Below, piece after piece: positions 1-7,982 of a stretch of 32,767 nt of DNA; the first letter of the stretch is position 1, and each line of letters starts with the position of its first letter. A program made the translations under genes and the position numbers. The stretch is from Pseudomonadota bacterium (lineage in GTDB: Bacteria; Desulfobacterota; Desulfobulbia; Desulfobulbales; SURF-16): assembly GCA_018822545.1 (NCBI GenBank), contig JAHJKA010000014.1:1-32767 (forward strand), in the 5' to 3' direction. The notes beneath the pieces were generated by a model. That model searched no databases. It saw nothing but the letters and a program-made list of their open reading frames with translations, and was not told the DNA's origin.

Positions 1-135
1 ATATATATCCCTGGGGTCTACCTTGGTCTTGTGCGGGGCATCACTGCCATAGGCAGGAGCAAAGCCAAAGTGCACCACAAACAACGTCAGCAGCAGACAG
101 ACACTATACCTCACGCTCTTGATTATCTTTGTCAC
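1..135 (-). CDS. N-terminal fragment of a secreted protein (truncated by window edge)
   Basis: Only the first 45 codons are present; the gene runs off the left edge. It starts at GTG (135-133), with a GGAGGC ribosome binding site at 146-141, five bases upstream. The translation has a classical Sec signal peptide: a basic start (MTKIIKSVRY), a hydrophobic core (VCLLLTLFVVHFGFA) and a probable cleavage after AYG or nearby. The mature part begins SDAPHKTKVDPRDIY. The product is therefore exported to the periplasm or outer membrane. No family can be assigned from so short a fragment. Confidence 0.7.
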   Translation of the reverse strand, partial: MTKIIKSVRYSVCLLLTLFVVHFGFAPAYGSDAPHKTKVDPRDIY

Positions 136-359
136 GACAGGCCTCCTTTGCCAGGCAAATAAATGCTCCAGTGGTTACGTAATCCCCTCTTGGCTGCGTG
201 CTTTGCAACACCAGAGGAAGATCACCCCTCACCGGCAGATAAGCATAAGATATGCCCCTTGATGGAACCCCTATTACATTCGTACTAACTTTCTGAATTC
301 ATAGAGATTAGACAGCGGCGCCCGTCCCTCAAGTCGCCATTAAACCAGCCCTCAAAGGA

Positions 360-384
360 TTTTTTCCCGCAAATCGGGAAAAAA
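360..384. terminator. Putative bidirectional hairpin, terminator-like
   Basis: TTTTTTCCCG at 360-369 pairs perfectly with CGGGAAAAAA at 375-384 around a CAAAT loop. The T and A tracts lie inside the stem, so the structure resembles a bidirectional intrinsic terminator, but the G+C core is only four base pairs. The assignment is weak. Confidence 0.3.
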
Positions 385-517
385 ATTCGGAAATCCGGAA
401 AACGAACGGCGGGTTTTACCCATGTCACTGGCAATGATCCAGGTCGGCATCACAGGCTGATTGTGTAACATCCCGGCGCTGAAGAAACAGGGATATTTTC
501 TGCGATCCAGACACCGA

Positions 518-539
518 ACCTCCGGATGTCACCGGAGGT
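518..539. repeat. 8-bp perfect inverted repeat
   Basis: ACCTCCGG (518-525) and CCGGAGGT (532-539) are exact complements around a 6-base loop. No T-tract follows. Its role is unknown: it could be an operator or part of a decayed element. Confidence 0.35.
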
Positions 540-822
540 CAGGTCATCTTAAATCGTATGATGAAACCGGTGATTACAAAGGGGCCCTGGCCATTTTTAT
601 GAATCCAAATGAAACCAGGTAATTGATGTGGATGCCCTTGCCGAAAATTATTTAAATGGTTCTTTCACCGGCAGTATCGAGTTTCTGCCCCATATCTCGC
701 AGCAGCTTGCAATGTGGCATGGTGATGGTCATGCCAAGACTCCACTGGAAATTGGGCAGCCAACCAATACAACTAGGATGGCTGTCCAGGCGATCGGTGC
801 CATGTTTCGTGCTTTTGGGTAC

Positions 823-1140
823 TCAATCTTCCATGTTTATGTGCTGCCTTTCCGTGGGTTTTTTGGTGCGATAACCCGGTTTGGCCAAAATTTCCAAATA
901 AAAAGATTCGAGCTGTTGCGCTTCGGCCTCATCAATGCATTTGTTAATGGCGGACAGATGAATAACCTCACTGCTTGCCTCATCAGCACCGTACCGGCAG
1001 TAAAAATCCCAAAAATCAACTTTTTCAGGAAGCTTCTTGTTCCTTTCTCTTTTTATATATTTTTTGACTTCAAATTTGATGGCTTCAACAAGCCTGGGCA
1101 CTTTGATCTTTGGGTGGGTCAACTTAAACGTTTTCTTCAT
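823..1140 (-). CDS. Small conserved protein, DUF6172-like
   Basis: A 105-residue, charged, soluble protein with no signal peptide or membrane segment. The opening MKKTFKLTHPKIKVPRLVEA, the KKYIKRERNKKLPE block, the VDFWDFYCRYG block and the ESFYLEILAKPG block match my memory of the DUF6172 family, whose function is unknown. The length is normal for that family. The ATG at 1140 has no obvious Shine-Dalgarno sequence, but the family's usual N-terminus begins at this Met. The gene stands alone, 217 bases from its neighbour. The family call is from memory, with moderate certainty; that it is a real coding gene is more secure. Confidence 0.7.
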   Translation of the reverse strand: MKKTFKLTHPKIKVPRLVEAIKFEVKKYIKRERNKKLPEKVDFWDFYCRYGADEASSEVIHLSAINKCIDEAEAQQLESFYLEILAKPGYRTKKPTERQHINMED

Positions 1141-1357
1141 AGTGGTTCCACAAGGTGCGACTGATATTATTAATAATAAACTGCAATGAATGACATGATA
1201 GCACTAAGGCACGAAAGTGGTAAGGCAGATTTACAACCAAAGCTGAACTAACCTTTTTTCTTTGTTAACCCAAGAACTTATTTTTCAAACTACCCCCTTT
1301 TGCCTACCCTTGCTCGCGTCCGCAGGCGGTCACCTGTACGCCCAGCGGTTTAGGCGC

Positions 1358-2308
1358 TCAGCGCAGCATCTCCGGCGCAAAAAGCATGACCAGCCCCAAG
1401 GCAACGAGAACAATGCCGCCCACCAGCTTCCCGTATTTTGCATAGCCACTGACCATGGTTGTCTGCAGGGTGAAGGCAGCAAGGCTGAAGATCAGCAGGT
1501 CATCGAGCATGAAGAAAAAATCGTAGAGCAGGATGTAGCCGTAGTACTGCAGGGAAGAAAGCTGGCGCAGGGAGAGGGCATGGGTGAAGATGGCAGGCAA
1601 CCCGGCGGAACAGGCAAACTCGATGGTGTTCACCATGAAGGCCAGGGCAACAATGCCCACAAAGGAGGCAAGGGAAAGCGGGGCCGTCGCCAACCGCTCC
1701 ATCCTGCCCATGGTCTGTCTCTTGAGGTCGGAGCTGCCGACCGCGCAGACCGGAGCCCCGCGGGTCACCACAAATGTGCGCAGATCCAAGACACCAATGA
1801 CCAGGGCGCCCGCGCCCATGGCCATGGTGAGCGGCCACAGGTAGCCGACAAACAGAAAGACATTGAGCCAGGCGGTCATAAAGAGGAAATAGAGGACGCC
1901 CGAGGCCACCACAAAGGAGCCGACCAGCAGCCAGATCTTTCTGCGATCCCGCAGGGAGGCCAACACCGAGAGGAGATAAACCAGGGCCCACATGGCGCAG
2001 GGGTTGAAGCCATCGGCCAGGCCAAGGAGGATAGCCAAGGCAGGCAGGGATAGCTCGGCGAAACGAACATCCCCCATAAAGAGCAGCGGCAGCGATTCAG
2101 GGAACCACGCTTCCGGGGTACCCTGCGGTGCGGCGTTGGCGGCCAATTCGGGCGGCATAGCGCCCGATGTTTGCCCGGCCTGGGGCATGGCCGCACCCGC
2201 CCGGAGTGGCTCCGCAAGCAGAAACCCGCCCCAACCACTGCCCGGCGCCCAGGCGATGAGCAGACAGCACCAGACAAAAAACAGCAGAAAACGAGGCGTA
2301 AACACCAT
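1358..2308 (-). CDS. DsbD/CcdA-like cytochrome c biogenesis transmembrane protein
   Basis: A 316-residue integral membrane protein. An N-terminal hydrophobic segment (about residues 6-22) is followed by a proline/alanine-rich stretch to about residue 85 that should face the periplasm. About six hydrophobic helices then follow, up to the C-terminus. The two cysteines expected of DsbD/CcdA electron carriers lie in membrane segments: C104 in GFNPCAMW and C233 in EFACSAGLP. C188 sits in a loop. Proteins of this type move reducing equivalents from cytoplasmic thioredoxin across the membrane. No thioredoxin domain is fused, so a separate partner is needed. A G-rich ribosome binding site (GGGGGA) precedes the ATG. 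Substrate and partner are not evident from the neighbourhood. Confidence 0.8.
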   Translation of the reverse strand: MVFTPRFLLFFVWCCLLIAWAPGSGWGGFLLAEPLRAGAAMPQAGQTSGAMPPELAANAAPQGTPEAWFPESLPLLFMGDVRFAELSLPALAILLGLADGFNPCAMWALVYLLSVLASLRDRRKIWLLVGSFVVASGVLYFLFMTAWLNVFLFVGYLWPLTMAMGAGALVIGVLDLRTFVVTRGAPVCAVGSSDLKRQTMGRMERLATAPLSLASFVGIVALAFMVNTIEFACSAGLPAIFTHALSLRQLSSLQYYGYILLYDFFFMLDDLLIFSLAAFTLQTTMVSGYAKYGKLVGGIVLVALGLVMLFAPEMLR

Positions 2309-2694
2309 ACCAATCCCCCCAGGGCATGCTTTCCCTGCCGGTTACCCCCTGTTTCGCCGGAGGACGCCTAAAGCGTTTTACCTGTGCATCGGCCAAAAAG
2401 ATGCTCAGGCATCGCTTTTTGCAAGTCGCCTAAAAATCCTGGCTTATGTCCTAATCACTCTTTACCCTAGCAACGCCGTGTCTCACTCGCAATCTCTTTT
2501 CAACAACCAGAGCTTCATCTTCTCTGCCGCACATCCCGGGCTTTACTCGCCCCGCCGGCCCAGATATTTGATGATAGCGAACTGCCACGCCTTGCTTAGC
2601 TGCCAATCAGCGCAGACCCGTGCCACAAAGATGCTTTTATATCTCCACAGCCGTCCACCGGCTGTTTTCATCACCTTTACAAGCAGTTACCAGA
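2309..2694. other. Intergenic stretch without recognisable genes
   Basis: About 390 bases between the divergent DsbD/CcdA-like gene and the M15 peptidase gene. The plus-strand open frame crossing 1992-2732 is mostly antisense to the membrane protein and has no family resemblance. I see no RNA gene or repeat here. Confidence 0.5.
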
Positions 2695-2722
2695 TTGACA
2701 TTCTGAGATTCCACCTTATAGT
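2695..2722 (+). promoter_or_regulatory. Sigma70-type promoter of the M15 peptidase gene
   Basis: TTGACA at 2695-2700 is a perfect -35 element. A 16-base spacer leads to TATAGT at 2717-2722 (5 of 6 matches to the -10 consensus). Transcription would begin near 2729, about 35 bases before the start codon at 2764. Confidence 0.65.
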
Positions 2723-2763
2723 ATTAAGATAGTTGATTTATTAATACCAAGAGGGGAAACGTT

Positions 2764-3384
2764 ATGGTTTGGAATCGGAGAAGGGGCGAACGCCGCATCA
2801 GCACGCGACGACAAACAGAACGCGCCACCGCCGATCGCCGCCAGGTTGATCGTCGGCACCTTCTTAAACTGGGTGCCTTTGTTACCTTTACCAGCCTTTT
2901 CAGGCATCCCCTGGTTGCCAGAGCCAGCAAGATGCTCTTGCCCAGCAGGGAAATTTCACTTTTCAATACCCATACCGGCGAAAAACTCGTTGTTGAGTAT
3001 TGTACTGAAGGCGAATACACCTGTGAGGCGCTGCAAGAAATAAATCATATTTTACGGGATTTTCGTACCGGGGAAATCAAGCCCATTGATCCCCACCTTC
3101 TTAATCTCTTGCATGCCATTACTCATAAAATAAAACCAGGCAGTGAGATTCATATCATCTCCGGGTACCGCTCCCCGGCAACCAACCGCGCCCTCGCTAA
3201 AAAAAGCGGTGCTGTTGCCAAGCACAGCCTGCATATAGACGGCAAGGCTATCGACTTCCGCATTCCAGGCTGCGAGTTAACGACATTGAGACAAGTGGCC
3301 TTGACCATGCAATCTGGGGGCGTGGGCTACTATGCACAATCAAACTTCGTTCACATCGACACCGGCCGCGTCAGATGCTGGTAA
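2764..3384 (+). CDS. Periplasmic M15-family murein peptidase (YcbK/MepK-like, DUF882)
   Basis: A 206-residue protein. The first 32 residues are very arginine-rich and end in DRRHLLKLG before a hydrophobic stretch, which resembles a Tat signal (RR-x-L-L-K). The C-terminal half is the M15_2/DUF882 peptidase fold. It has SGYRSPATN at 133-141, the zinc motif S155-x-H157-x2-G160-x-A162-x-D164, and the last zinc ligand H197 in FVHIDTG. Family members cut peptide cross-links in peptidoglycan, including 3-3 links made by L,D-transpeptidases in the case of MepK. That fits the convergent L,D-transpeptidase gene 6 bases beyond its stop. The ribosome binding site is AGAGGGGAAACGTTATG. Substrate specificity is inferred. 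Confidence 0.85.
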   Translation: MVWNRRRGERRISTRRQTERATADRRQVDRRHLLKLGAFVTFTSLFRHPLVARASKMLLPSREISLFNTHTGEKLVVEYCTEGEYTCEALQEINHILRDFRTGEIKPIDPHLLNLLHAITHKIKPGSEIHIISGYRSPATNRALAKKSGAVAKHSLHIDGKAIDFRIPGCELTTLRQVALTMQSGGVGYYAQSNFVHIDTGRVRCW

Positions 3385-3390
3385 TCTTTT

Positions 3391-5082
3391 TTACGGTGGC
3401 GAATCCATGCCGTCGAGTGCTGCCACAAGCCGTTTATCCCGTGCATAGAGATCGTTTCTGAAATGTATTCTCCCCTCGTTGTCACCCCATGCTGTCCAAT
3501 AGAGAATATGGATTGGAATCTGTTCCGGTAAACTCACGATCTGTTGAGTGCCGCTTGCCATGGTGGCTCTGATACTCTCTTGACTCCAGCGGGGATCATT
3601 TCCTAAGAGATAGGAAACAAGCTCCACAGACTTTTCCACCCGGATGCAGCCCGAGCTGAAGTCCCGGGATGTTTTCTGAAACAACTCCTGACTGGGCGTA
3701 TCGTGCAGATAAATTGAAAATTTATTGGGGAACATAATCTTGACCCGGCCAAGAGCATTCCAAGGGCCCGGTTCCTGCCGCAGCTTATAGGGTATATTCT
3801 CCTTGCTCATTGCGGCCCAGTCTATTGTGGCCGGATCAAGCTCCTGCGTCTCATTACTGCCAGCCGCAAAAATTTTTATCCTTTTCTGGGCTGTATAATC
3901 AGGGTTTGCCCTCATGCTCGGCGCCACATCTTCAACGATGATGGTTTCAGGAAGATACCAGTAGGGATTAAAAACCAGATATTCCACGCTGTCGCTGAAA
4001 ACAGGTGTACTCCGGTGAGGTTTGCCCACTACAACTCGTGATACCAGAACTTCCTTTGTATTATCGATAACCTTGAGACTGAAATCGGCAATATTTACCA
4101 GGATATAGCGCCGACCAAGATCATGGGGAAGCCAACGCCAACGCTCCAGATTCGCCTTTATTTGCCGCATGCGACTTTCAACAGGAACATTCAGCGCGGC
4201 CAGGGTCTGCTGGCCAACGATACCATCAACCTCAAGGCCATGCCGATACTGAAAGCTGAGAACAGCGTCAGCCAATTTTTCATCAAAAAGGTTATCACTG
4301 GTTCCCAACGCATCATCATAATCCCCTGAAAGCATGAGGCGCTGCCGTAAAGCATAAACCTCCCGATGGCGCATCCCCTTGTGTAGATTAAAACCAGGCC
4401 CTATAGTCGGCCAGCCTCCCCGGCTTTCGATATCCCGTAACATGGCGAGGGCCGTGATCATCCTTTTGTAGTCATCGTGGGGTGGACGCAACCCTTGGAA
4501 AGCCCTTGTCACCCCTTGCGGCGTGATGAGTGCCTTCTCCAAAATTGCCTCAAGATCGGCGGTGTAATCCCCAGCGATCCATTGCTCATCAATGGTTTCC
4601 GGGTTTATTCTGCCCTTGAGCAGATGAGAACCGTATAAAAAAAAAGCATCGGTAAGAAGCAGGTCCAGGTCAACCAACTCGTCAGGGCTGAGGGATTTAC
4701 CCTCAGCCTGCAGCCGCTCAAGCTTGCTGAGCAACAACCTGATACTGTAGAGGTGATAATCAGCCGGTCGCAGACCTTCGGCCTCGGCATTACCGAGGGC
4801 GGCAACAAGCTCGGTGGCCTGACCAGTTAACCGACCATTCCGACTCCAGCAGGGCTGAAAGGCCCGTCTCTGATAAAAAAGCGGGATCATCGACGCAGTG
4901 CAGATCGCTTGGCCCCGGCAGATGAACTGCTGGTTGCCGACCTCTGTCGCAATCATGGCGCGCAGGTATTCCTGGATCTCCACAGAGGGCGCCGCATCTG
5001 CCACCGCCGTCGGGATTGGAGAGATCACCAACTGCACGATGAACATCACACCAAGGATTATAAACCGGCCAAACAAGCTCAT
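3391..5082 (-). CDS. YcbB-type L,D-transpeptidase
   Basis: A 563-residue exported enzyme that forms 3-3 peptide cross-links in peptidoglycan, or links proteins to it. The start chosen is the ATG at 5082, which gives a clean N-terminal signal segment (MSLFGRFIILGVMFIVQLVI). A longer frame to 5169 would overlap the upstream gene and hide that signal. In order: signal peptide, helical scaffold domain to about residue 270, a peptidoglycan-binding domain (about 275-335, ending GIVGQQTLAALN), then the YkuD catalytic domain. The active site is HDTPSQELF followed by SSGCIRV, with catalytic C479. Length and order match the LdtD/YcbB group. It lies 10 bases after pldA and is probably co-transcribed with it. 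Confidence 0.92.
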   Translation of the reverse strand: MSLFGRFIILGVMFIVQLVISPIPTAVADAAPSVEIQEYLRAMIATEVGNQQFICRGQAICTASMIPLFYQRRAFQPCWSRNGRLTGQATELVAALGNAEAEGLRPADYHLYSIRLLLSKLERLQAEGKSLSPDELVDLDLLLTDAFFLYGSHLLKGRINPETIDEQWIAGDYTADLEAILEKALITPQGVTRAFQGLRPPHDDYKRMITALAMLRDIESRGGWPTIGPGFNLHKGMRHREVYALRQRLMLSGDYDDALGTSDNLFDEKLADAVLSFQYRHGLEVDGIVGQQTLAALNVPVESRMRQIKANLERWRWLPHDLGRRYILVNIADFSLKVIDNTKEVLVSRVVVGKPHRSTPVFSDSVEYLVFNPYWYLPETIIVEDVAPSMRANPDYTAQKRIKIFAAGSNETQELDPATIDWAAMSKENIPYKLRQEPGPWNALGRVKIMFPNKFSIYLHDTPSQELFQKTSRDFSSGCIRVEKSVELVSYLLGNDPRWSQESIRATMASGTQQIVSLPEQIPIHILYWTAWGDNEGRIHFRNDLYARDKRLVAALDGMDSPP

Positions 5083-5092
5083 GTATCTTTTT

Positions 5093-5959
5093 TTAGCGGA
5101 CAAAGGAAAGGCCCAAGCGGAAAGCATCGGTGCGCTCCTGATAGTTGAGCAGACTCTCGGCCAAGGCATTGACGTACTGGATGTGAAGATAGACAGACAA
5201 ATTATCAGACAGATACTGATGCACAGGATAGTTTAGATCCACCTGAACGGAACCACCCTCGCTGGCCCACCGCAAGGCCGTACTGGCCACCAAACCATCA
5301 GCCTTGCCCACCTTGGCCTCAAGCTCAAAATAGCCGCGATAATCGGGAAGGTCGTCGTTATTTTCGCTGCTGTTGTTGATATAAACCAATAGCTTGGGAG
5401 CAATCATCAGCCCAAGCTTTGAGGATGAATTGTAAAAAATCACCAGCGGTTTCAGGTAAAGAATATTGGTACTGCGCGAATCCACTTCATCTCGCCCATT
5501 GGATTCGTGCCGCACCCCGCTCTGCAGAAAAAGACCCTGTAGCCACGAAGGACGCTGAGACAGATTGGTGGTCACATGAAACAGCTCCGGTTTATAACTG
5601 GTGTCCTCAAAGGGGGCGGAGTTGGACTTCAGGTCCCAGAAGGATGTCTGCGTATAACCGAAATTCACACCCTTAACCCAGGGATGATCAATGACCAGGG
5701 GCCCTTCTGGGTTAAACAATCGGTACCGAAAACTGAACTGAAACTTACTTTTCTCAGGGTTGGTTCCGACTAAAAAATAGATGGGCTCGTAGGCCGAGAT
5801 GTTGCCTAGGTAGGGCTGATAGAGCGTAAAAAGATCGTCAAAATTTTGATATTGCTCGACGGGCGAAACAGGCTCATTGGCTCGACAAAAGTCTCCCGCA
5901 AACAGGAGTACTCCCGACACGGACAGGGTCAGCACACATGCCAACCTAACAATTATCAT
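5093..5959 (-). CDS. pldA: Outer membrane phospholipase A (OMPLA)
   Basis: A 288-residue outer-membrane beta-barrel lipase. The start at 5959 has a strong ribosome binding site (AGGGAG, 4 bases upstream) and gives a signal peptide (MIIVRLACVLTLSVSG). The longer frame to 6004 lacks this. The catalytic triad lies in VRHESNGRDEVDSRSTN: H151, S153 and N165, with the same spacing as E. coli H142/S144/N156. The protein hydrolyses phospholipids that have reached the outer leaflet, which protects outer-membrane asymmetry. The C-terminus (LGLSFVR) is barrel-like although it does not end in Phe. It is first gene of a two-gene envelope operon with the L,D-transpeptidase. Confidence 0.92.
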   Translation of the reverse strand: MIIVRLACVLTLSVSGVLLFAGDFCRANEPVSPVEQYQNFDDLFTLYQPYLGNISAYEPIYFLVGTNPEKSKFQFSFRYRLFNPEGPLVIDHPWVKGVNFGYTQTSFWDLKSNSAPFEDTSYKPELFHVTTNLSQRPSWLQGLFLQSGVRHESNGRDEVDSRSTNILYLKPLVIFYNSSSKLGLMIAPKLLVYINNSSENNDDLPDYRGYFELEAKVGKADGLVASTALRWASEGGSVQVDLNYPVHQYLSDNLSVYLHIQYVNALAESLLNYQERTDAFRLGLSFVR

Positions 5960-6144
5960 ATCACTCCCTGTCGACAGCTTGCTAAAGAGAGAGTGGTATG
6001 ACAATTACGATACTCCTTGTCATTCTTTATTCCACAATAAGGAAAAGTTGTACCCATGTTTTTTTGATTTCCTTTCCTTGTTGAAGAACTACAGCATCAA
6101 GACATGACAAAACACCTGTCTCAAAAAATTATTTGAGGAAAGTG

Positions 6145-6246
6145 TTAACTCTTACCCTTTTTGGTCTTCTTCTCTTGACGCTTTTCTTTCAACGTTTTTT
6201 CGGGTTTTTTCTTGTCTTCTTTTTTAGTATCTTTTCCTTTAACCAT
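6145..6246 (-). CDS. 33-residue lysine-rich small protein
   Basis: A short open frame with an excellent ribosome binding site (AAGAGGTG, 7 bases before the ATG at 6246). The product begins MVKGKDTKKEDKKKPEKTLK and ends KTKKGKS. Of 33 residues, 16 are Lys and 5 are Glu or Asp, with no hydrophobic core, so it is probably disordered and may bind nucleic acid. Similar tiny Lys-rich proteins (MxKGKDxKK...) are, as I recall, annotated as hypothetical in many proteobacteria. The function is unknown. The nearest genes are pldA and the Fic-like gene, with no sign of co-transcription. Confidence 0.7.
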   Translation of the reverse strand: MVKGKDTKKEDKKKPEKTLKEKRQEKKTKKGKS

Positions 6247-6308
6247 GTGAATCACCTCTTTTCGTTATTTTTTTGCTCGTATAAATCACGTATCACATTG
6301 TATTTCTA

Positions 6309-6341
6309 TCACACGTTAGCCATATGGCAATTCTAGTGTGA
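6309..6341. repeat. Nested palindrome upstream of the small Lys-rich gene
   Basis: TCACAC (6309-6314) and GTGTGA (6336-6341) are complementary and flank a perfect 10-bp palindrome, GCCATATGGC (6319-6328). It lies about 65-95 bases upstream of the small gene's start and could be an operator. No regulator is recognised for it. Confidence 0.25.
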
Positions 6342-6490
6342 CGAGACAGCTTTGCCAAAACGCTCTTACCCCACCACCATAGAACCCTTCCGTAAAAACG
6401 CCTGCGTTACATCATAATAAATTTTAAAAAGTGATGCCGCCATAACAAAAAAAGGCCCTGAAGTGTTTCTGCCCCCGCGAGACGCATCTT

Positions 6491-7420
6491 TTAAATACTT
6501 ATCCAACCCCTGCTCGCCACATAGACATCCAACGCCTCTGGGGAAATGAGCCAGTTGCGCCGCAGCTTAAAGGCAGGAATGGCACCCCGACGAGCCAGGA
6601 CATTAAGATATTCTCTCGAATAGGGTGATATTATGGCTGCCTCTGTAAGGCTAAGGAACCGCTCTGTCATGCCGGGTATGGCTTCCATATAGAGATAGAT
6701 CGTTCTCTCCACGGCCCGGGCTACAAAGATGATCAAATCGTTGAGTTGGCCCTTATATGCCTTTGCCAGGCAGGTATAATACTTTTGGCGATCATTTTTA
6801 AGGATAATGGCCGGGAAATACCCCTCTTTCATCAGCATCAAATTCATAAGAAGCAGCGCGGTGGGGCCATTGCACTTGGCAAAGGGTTGGATGGCAACCA
6901 GACTAAAAAAAGCCAAGGCCGCCTGGCATACTGGGTGCGCCTCAGAATTGCCAAGATGTTGCCGGGTAAATTCAGCCATGAGTTCCGGCACCTGTGAGGC
7001 TCCCGGTGGAGAATGGCTTGAATCAGTAACTTCCCCGTCGCTATCGCGGTAGCAGCCGCCAGACTTTGCATCTATTTGCGCAAGGAGCATCCGGTTGATT
7101 TCGCAGATATCTCTTTCCTGAATTTGACCCTTATCCTCTGCGAACTCTTCGACAAACCCGATAGCCTCCCGGTGGTTAATGACCTCGAGATACTCCACCA
7201 CGGATTTACGGCCAATAGTCTCGCCTTTCTGAAGAACCAGCAGAGTCTCTTTAGCGGTGAGCGTGTTTCCTTCAAGAGCGTTGGAATTGTAGATCCAGTC
7301 AAAGAGCAATTGCTCGTGAAGCTCGGGTGATAGCGAATCCACCAAAGGGCCGTGCGCGCCAAGCAGCCGCTTGCCCTCATCAATCCTGGCCAATATTTTT
7401 TTAACTTGATCGGATAGCAT
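6491..7420 (-). CDS. Fic-fold protein with a degenerate active site and a C-terminal DNA-binding-like domain
   Basis: A 309-residue protein counted from the ATG at 7420. A TTG at 7438 would add 6 residues; the numbering here uses that longer form. The N-terminal part has the inhibitory helix motif S-x3-E-G (S52-N-A-L-E56-G57), as in Fic proteins with an N-terminal inhibitory helix. The Fic core follows, but the loop that should read HPFxxGNGRxGR is QPFAKCNGPTAL (184-195). The catalytic His is Gln, and the nucleotide-binding Asp/Glu, first Gly and both Arg are lost, while frame and length are intact. The C-terminus (about 260-315, LTEAAIISPYSREYLNVLAR...) looks like a MerR/excisionase-type helix-turn-helix. 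It is probably unable to AMPylate and may act as a regulator. Confidence 0.85.
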   Translation of the reverse strand: MLSDQVKKILARIDEGKRLLGAHGPLVDSLSPELHEQLLFDWIYNSNALEGNTLTAKETLLVLQKGETIGRKSVVEYLEVINHREAIGFVEEFAEDKGQIQERDICEINRMLLAQIDAKSGGCYRDSDGEVTDSSHSPPGASQVPELMAEFTRQHLGNSEAHPVCQAALAFFSLVAIQPFAKCNGPTALLLMNLMLMKEGYFPAIILKNDRQKYYTCLAKAYKGQLNDLIIFVARAVERTIYLYMEAIPGMTERFLSLTEAAIISPYSREYLNVLARRGAIPAFKLRRNWLISPEALDVYVASRGWISI

Positions 7421-7429
7421 AATATATTT

Positions 7430-7457
7430 ATTAAACAATCTTATGGCTTCTTGTCAA
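7430..7457 (-). promoter_or_regulatory. Sigma70-type promoter of the Fic-like gene
   Basis: On the minus strand, TTGACA (7457-7452) is followed after 16 bases by TTTAAT (7435-7430), 5 of 6 matches to the -10 consensus. The predicted transcript start is near 7423, three bases before the ATG at 7420. The mRNA could therefore be nearly leaderless, and the TTG at 7438 would lie upstream of it. Confidence 0.5.
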
Positions 7458-7609
7458 TACTTCAGGTTGATCGTATAGATTCTTAGTGCTCACATTCCAA
7501 CATACGCCTCGTATTCGGGCCTCGCCTCACAAAAAAGAAGCCTCCCTTCCTTTTTGTAACCTTTTCTATATTTACAGATTGTTTTGTCAAAAGAAATCAG
7601 GAGGGCATC

Positions 7610-7890
7610 ATGAAAATAGCCTGCGCATCAACCAATGGCATTGAGGTCAACGAACATTTCGGCACGGCCTCGGAATTCTATATCTTTACTTTGGAAGGTG
7701 GCGAGTTGAAACGGCAAGGTGTGGTGAAGGTAAAACCCTATTCAAGCGGGGACCAGAAAGACCACCCTTTTGCCCAAAACGCCTTTGAACGGGTCTATGT
7801 GGGAAGATCAGCGAAACACCAGCGTGGGCGCTGCGAAAAATCGGCATCGAACCTGTTATCTATGCGGGAGATATCAGCACCATCACATAG
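7610..7890 (+). pseudogene. NifX/NifB-type FeMo-cofactor-binding protein, frameshifted
   Basis: The gene has a strong ribosome binding site (CAGGAGGGCATC before ATG). Its N-terminus has the family hallmark EVNEHFGTASEFYIF (dinitrogenase iron-molybdenum cofactor-binding fold, PF02579). Frame 1 reads to ...NAFERVYVG at about 7804. The family-like continuation KISETPAWALRKIGIEPVIY then appears one frame away from 7804, ending at TAG 7888-7890. A single base lost around 7799-7806 would explain this. Restored, the protein would be about 93 residues. Read as it stands, frame 1 gives 167 residues with an unrelated tail. Such proteins bind metal clusters or act as small accessory proteins. Either a recent pseudogene or a sequencing error; I see no slippery site for programmed shifting. 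Confidence 0.75.
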
Positions 7891-7942
7891 CAGCCGCTAT
7901 CGCGGCCCGCACATGGTGATGGCCAACGCATCAACAGTGCCA

Positions 7943-7982
7943 ACCTTGGTCCTGCCGCCAGATAGAGCGGCGGGACCAAGGT
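7943..7982. terminator. Strong stem-loop between convergent genes
   Basis: A 16-bp stem (7943-7958 with 7967-7982) contains one G-U/T-G position and an 8-base loop (CAGATAGA). It touches the stop codon of the minus-strand cytochrome gene and lies about 50 bases after the NifX-like stop. No T-tract follows on either strand, so it is more likely an mRNA 3'-end stabiliser or a rho-assisted stop than a canonical intrinsic terminator. Confidence 0.5.

Larger units (their letters stand above)
136..822. other. Gene-poor stretch with short inverted repeats
   Basis: No convincing gene on either strand. It holds the ribosome binding site and probable promoter region of the gene at the left edge, a CG-capped A/T hairpin at 360-384, and an 8-bp inverted repeat at 518-539. 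Plus-strand open frames at 628-1164 and 656-874 show no family resemblance, lack a good ribosome binding site, and partly lie antisense to the gene at 823-1140. Confidence 0.5.

Noticed and set aside
136..260. c-di-GMP (GEMM) riboswitch before the secreted-protein gene
   Set aside because: Some GCAAAGC- and GGGATTACG-like words occur on the minus strand, but the conserved GEMM core and its pairing could not be fitted.
628..1164. 178-residue plus-strand open frame
   Set aside because: Its second half is antisense to the convincing DUF6172-like gene, the first half shows no known family, and no ribosome binding site precedes it.
1262..2053. 263-residue plus-strand open frame rich in Gly, His and Gln
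   Set aside because: It is antisense to the DsbD/CcdA-like gene, and its composition is that of a shadow frame of a membrane protein.
7799..7806. Programmed frameshift in the NifX-like gene
   Set aside because: No slippery heptamer or downstream pseudoknot was visible; a simple one-base loss or a sequencing error is more likely.
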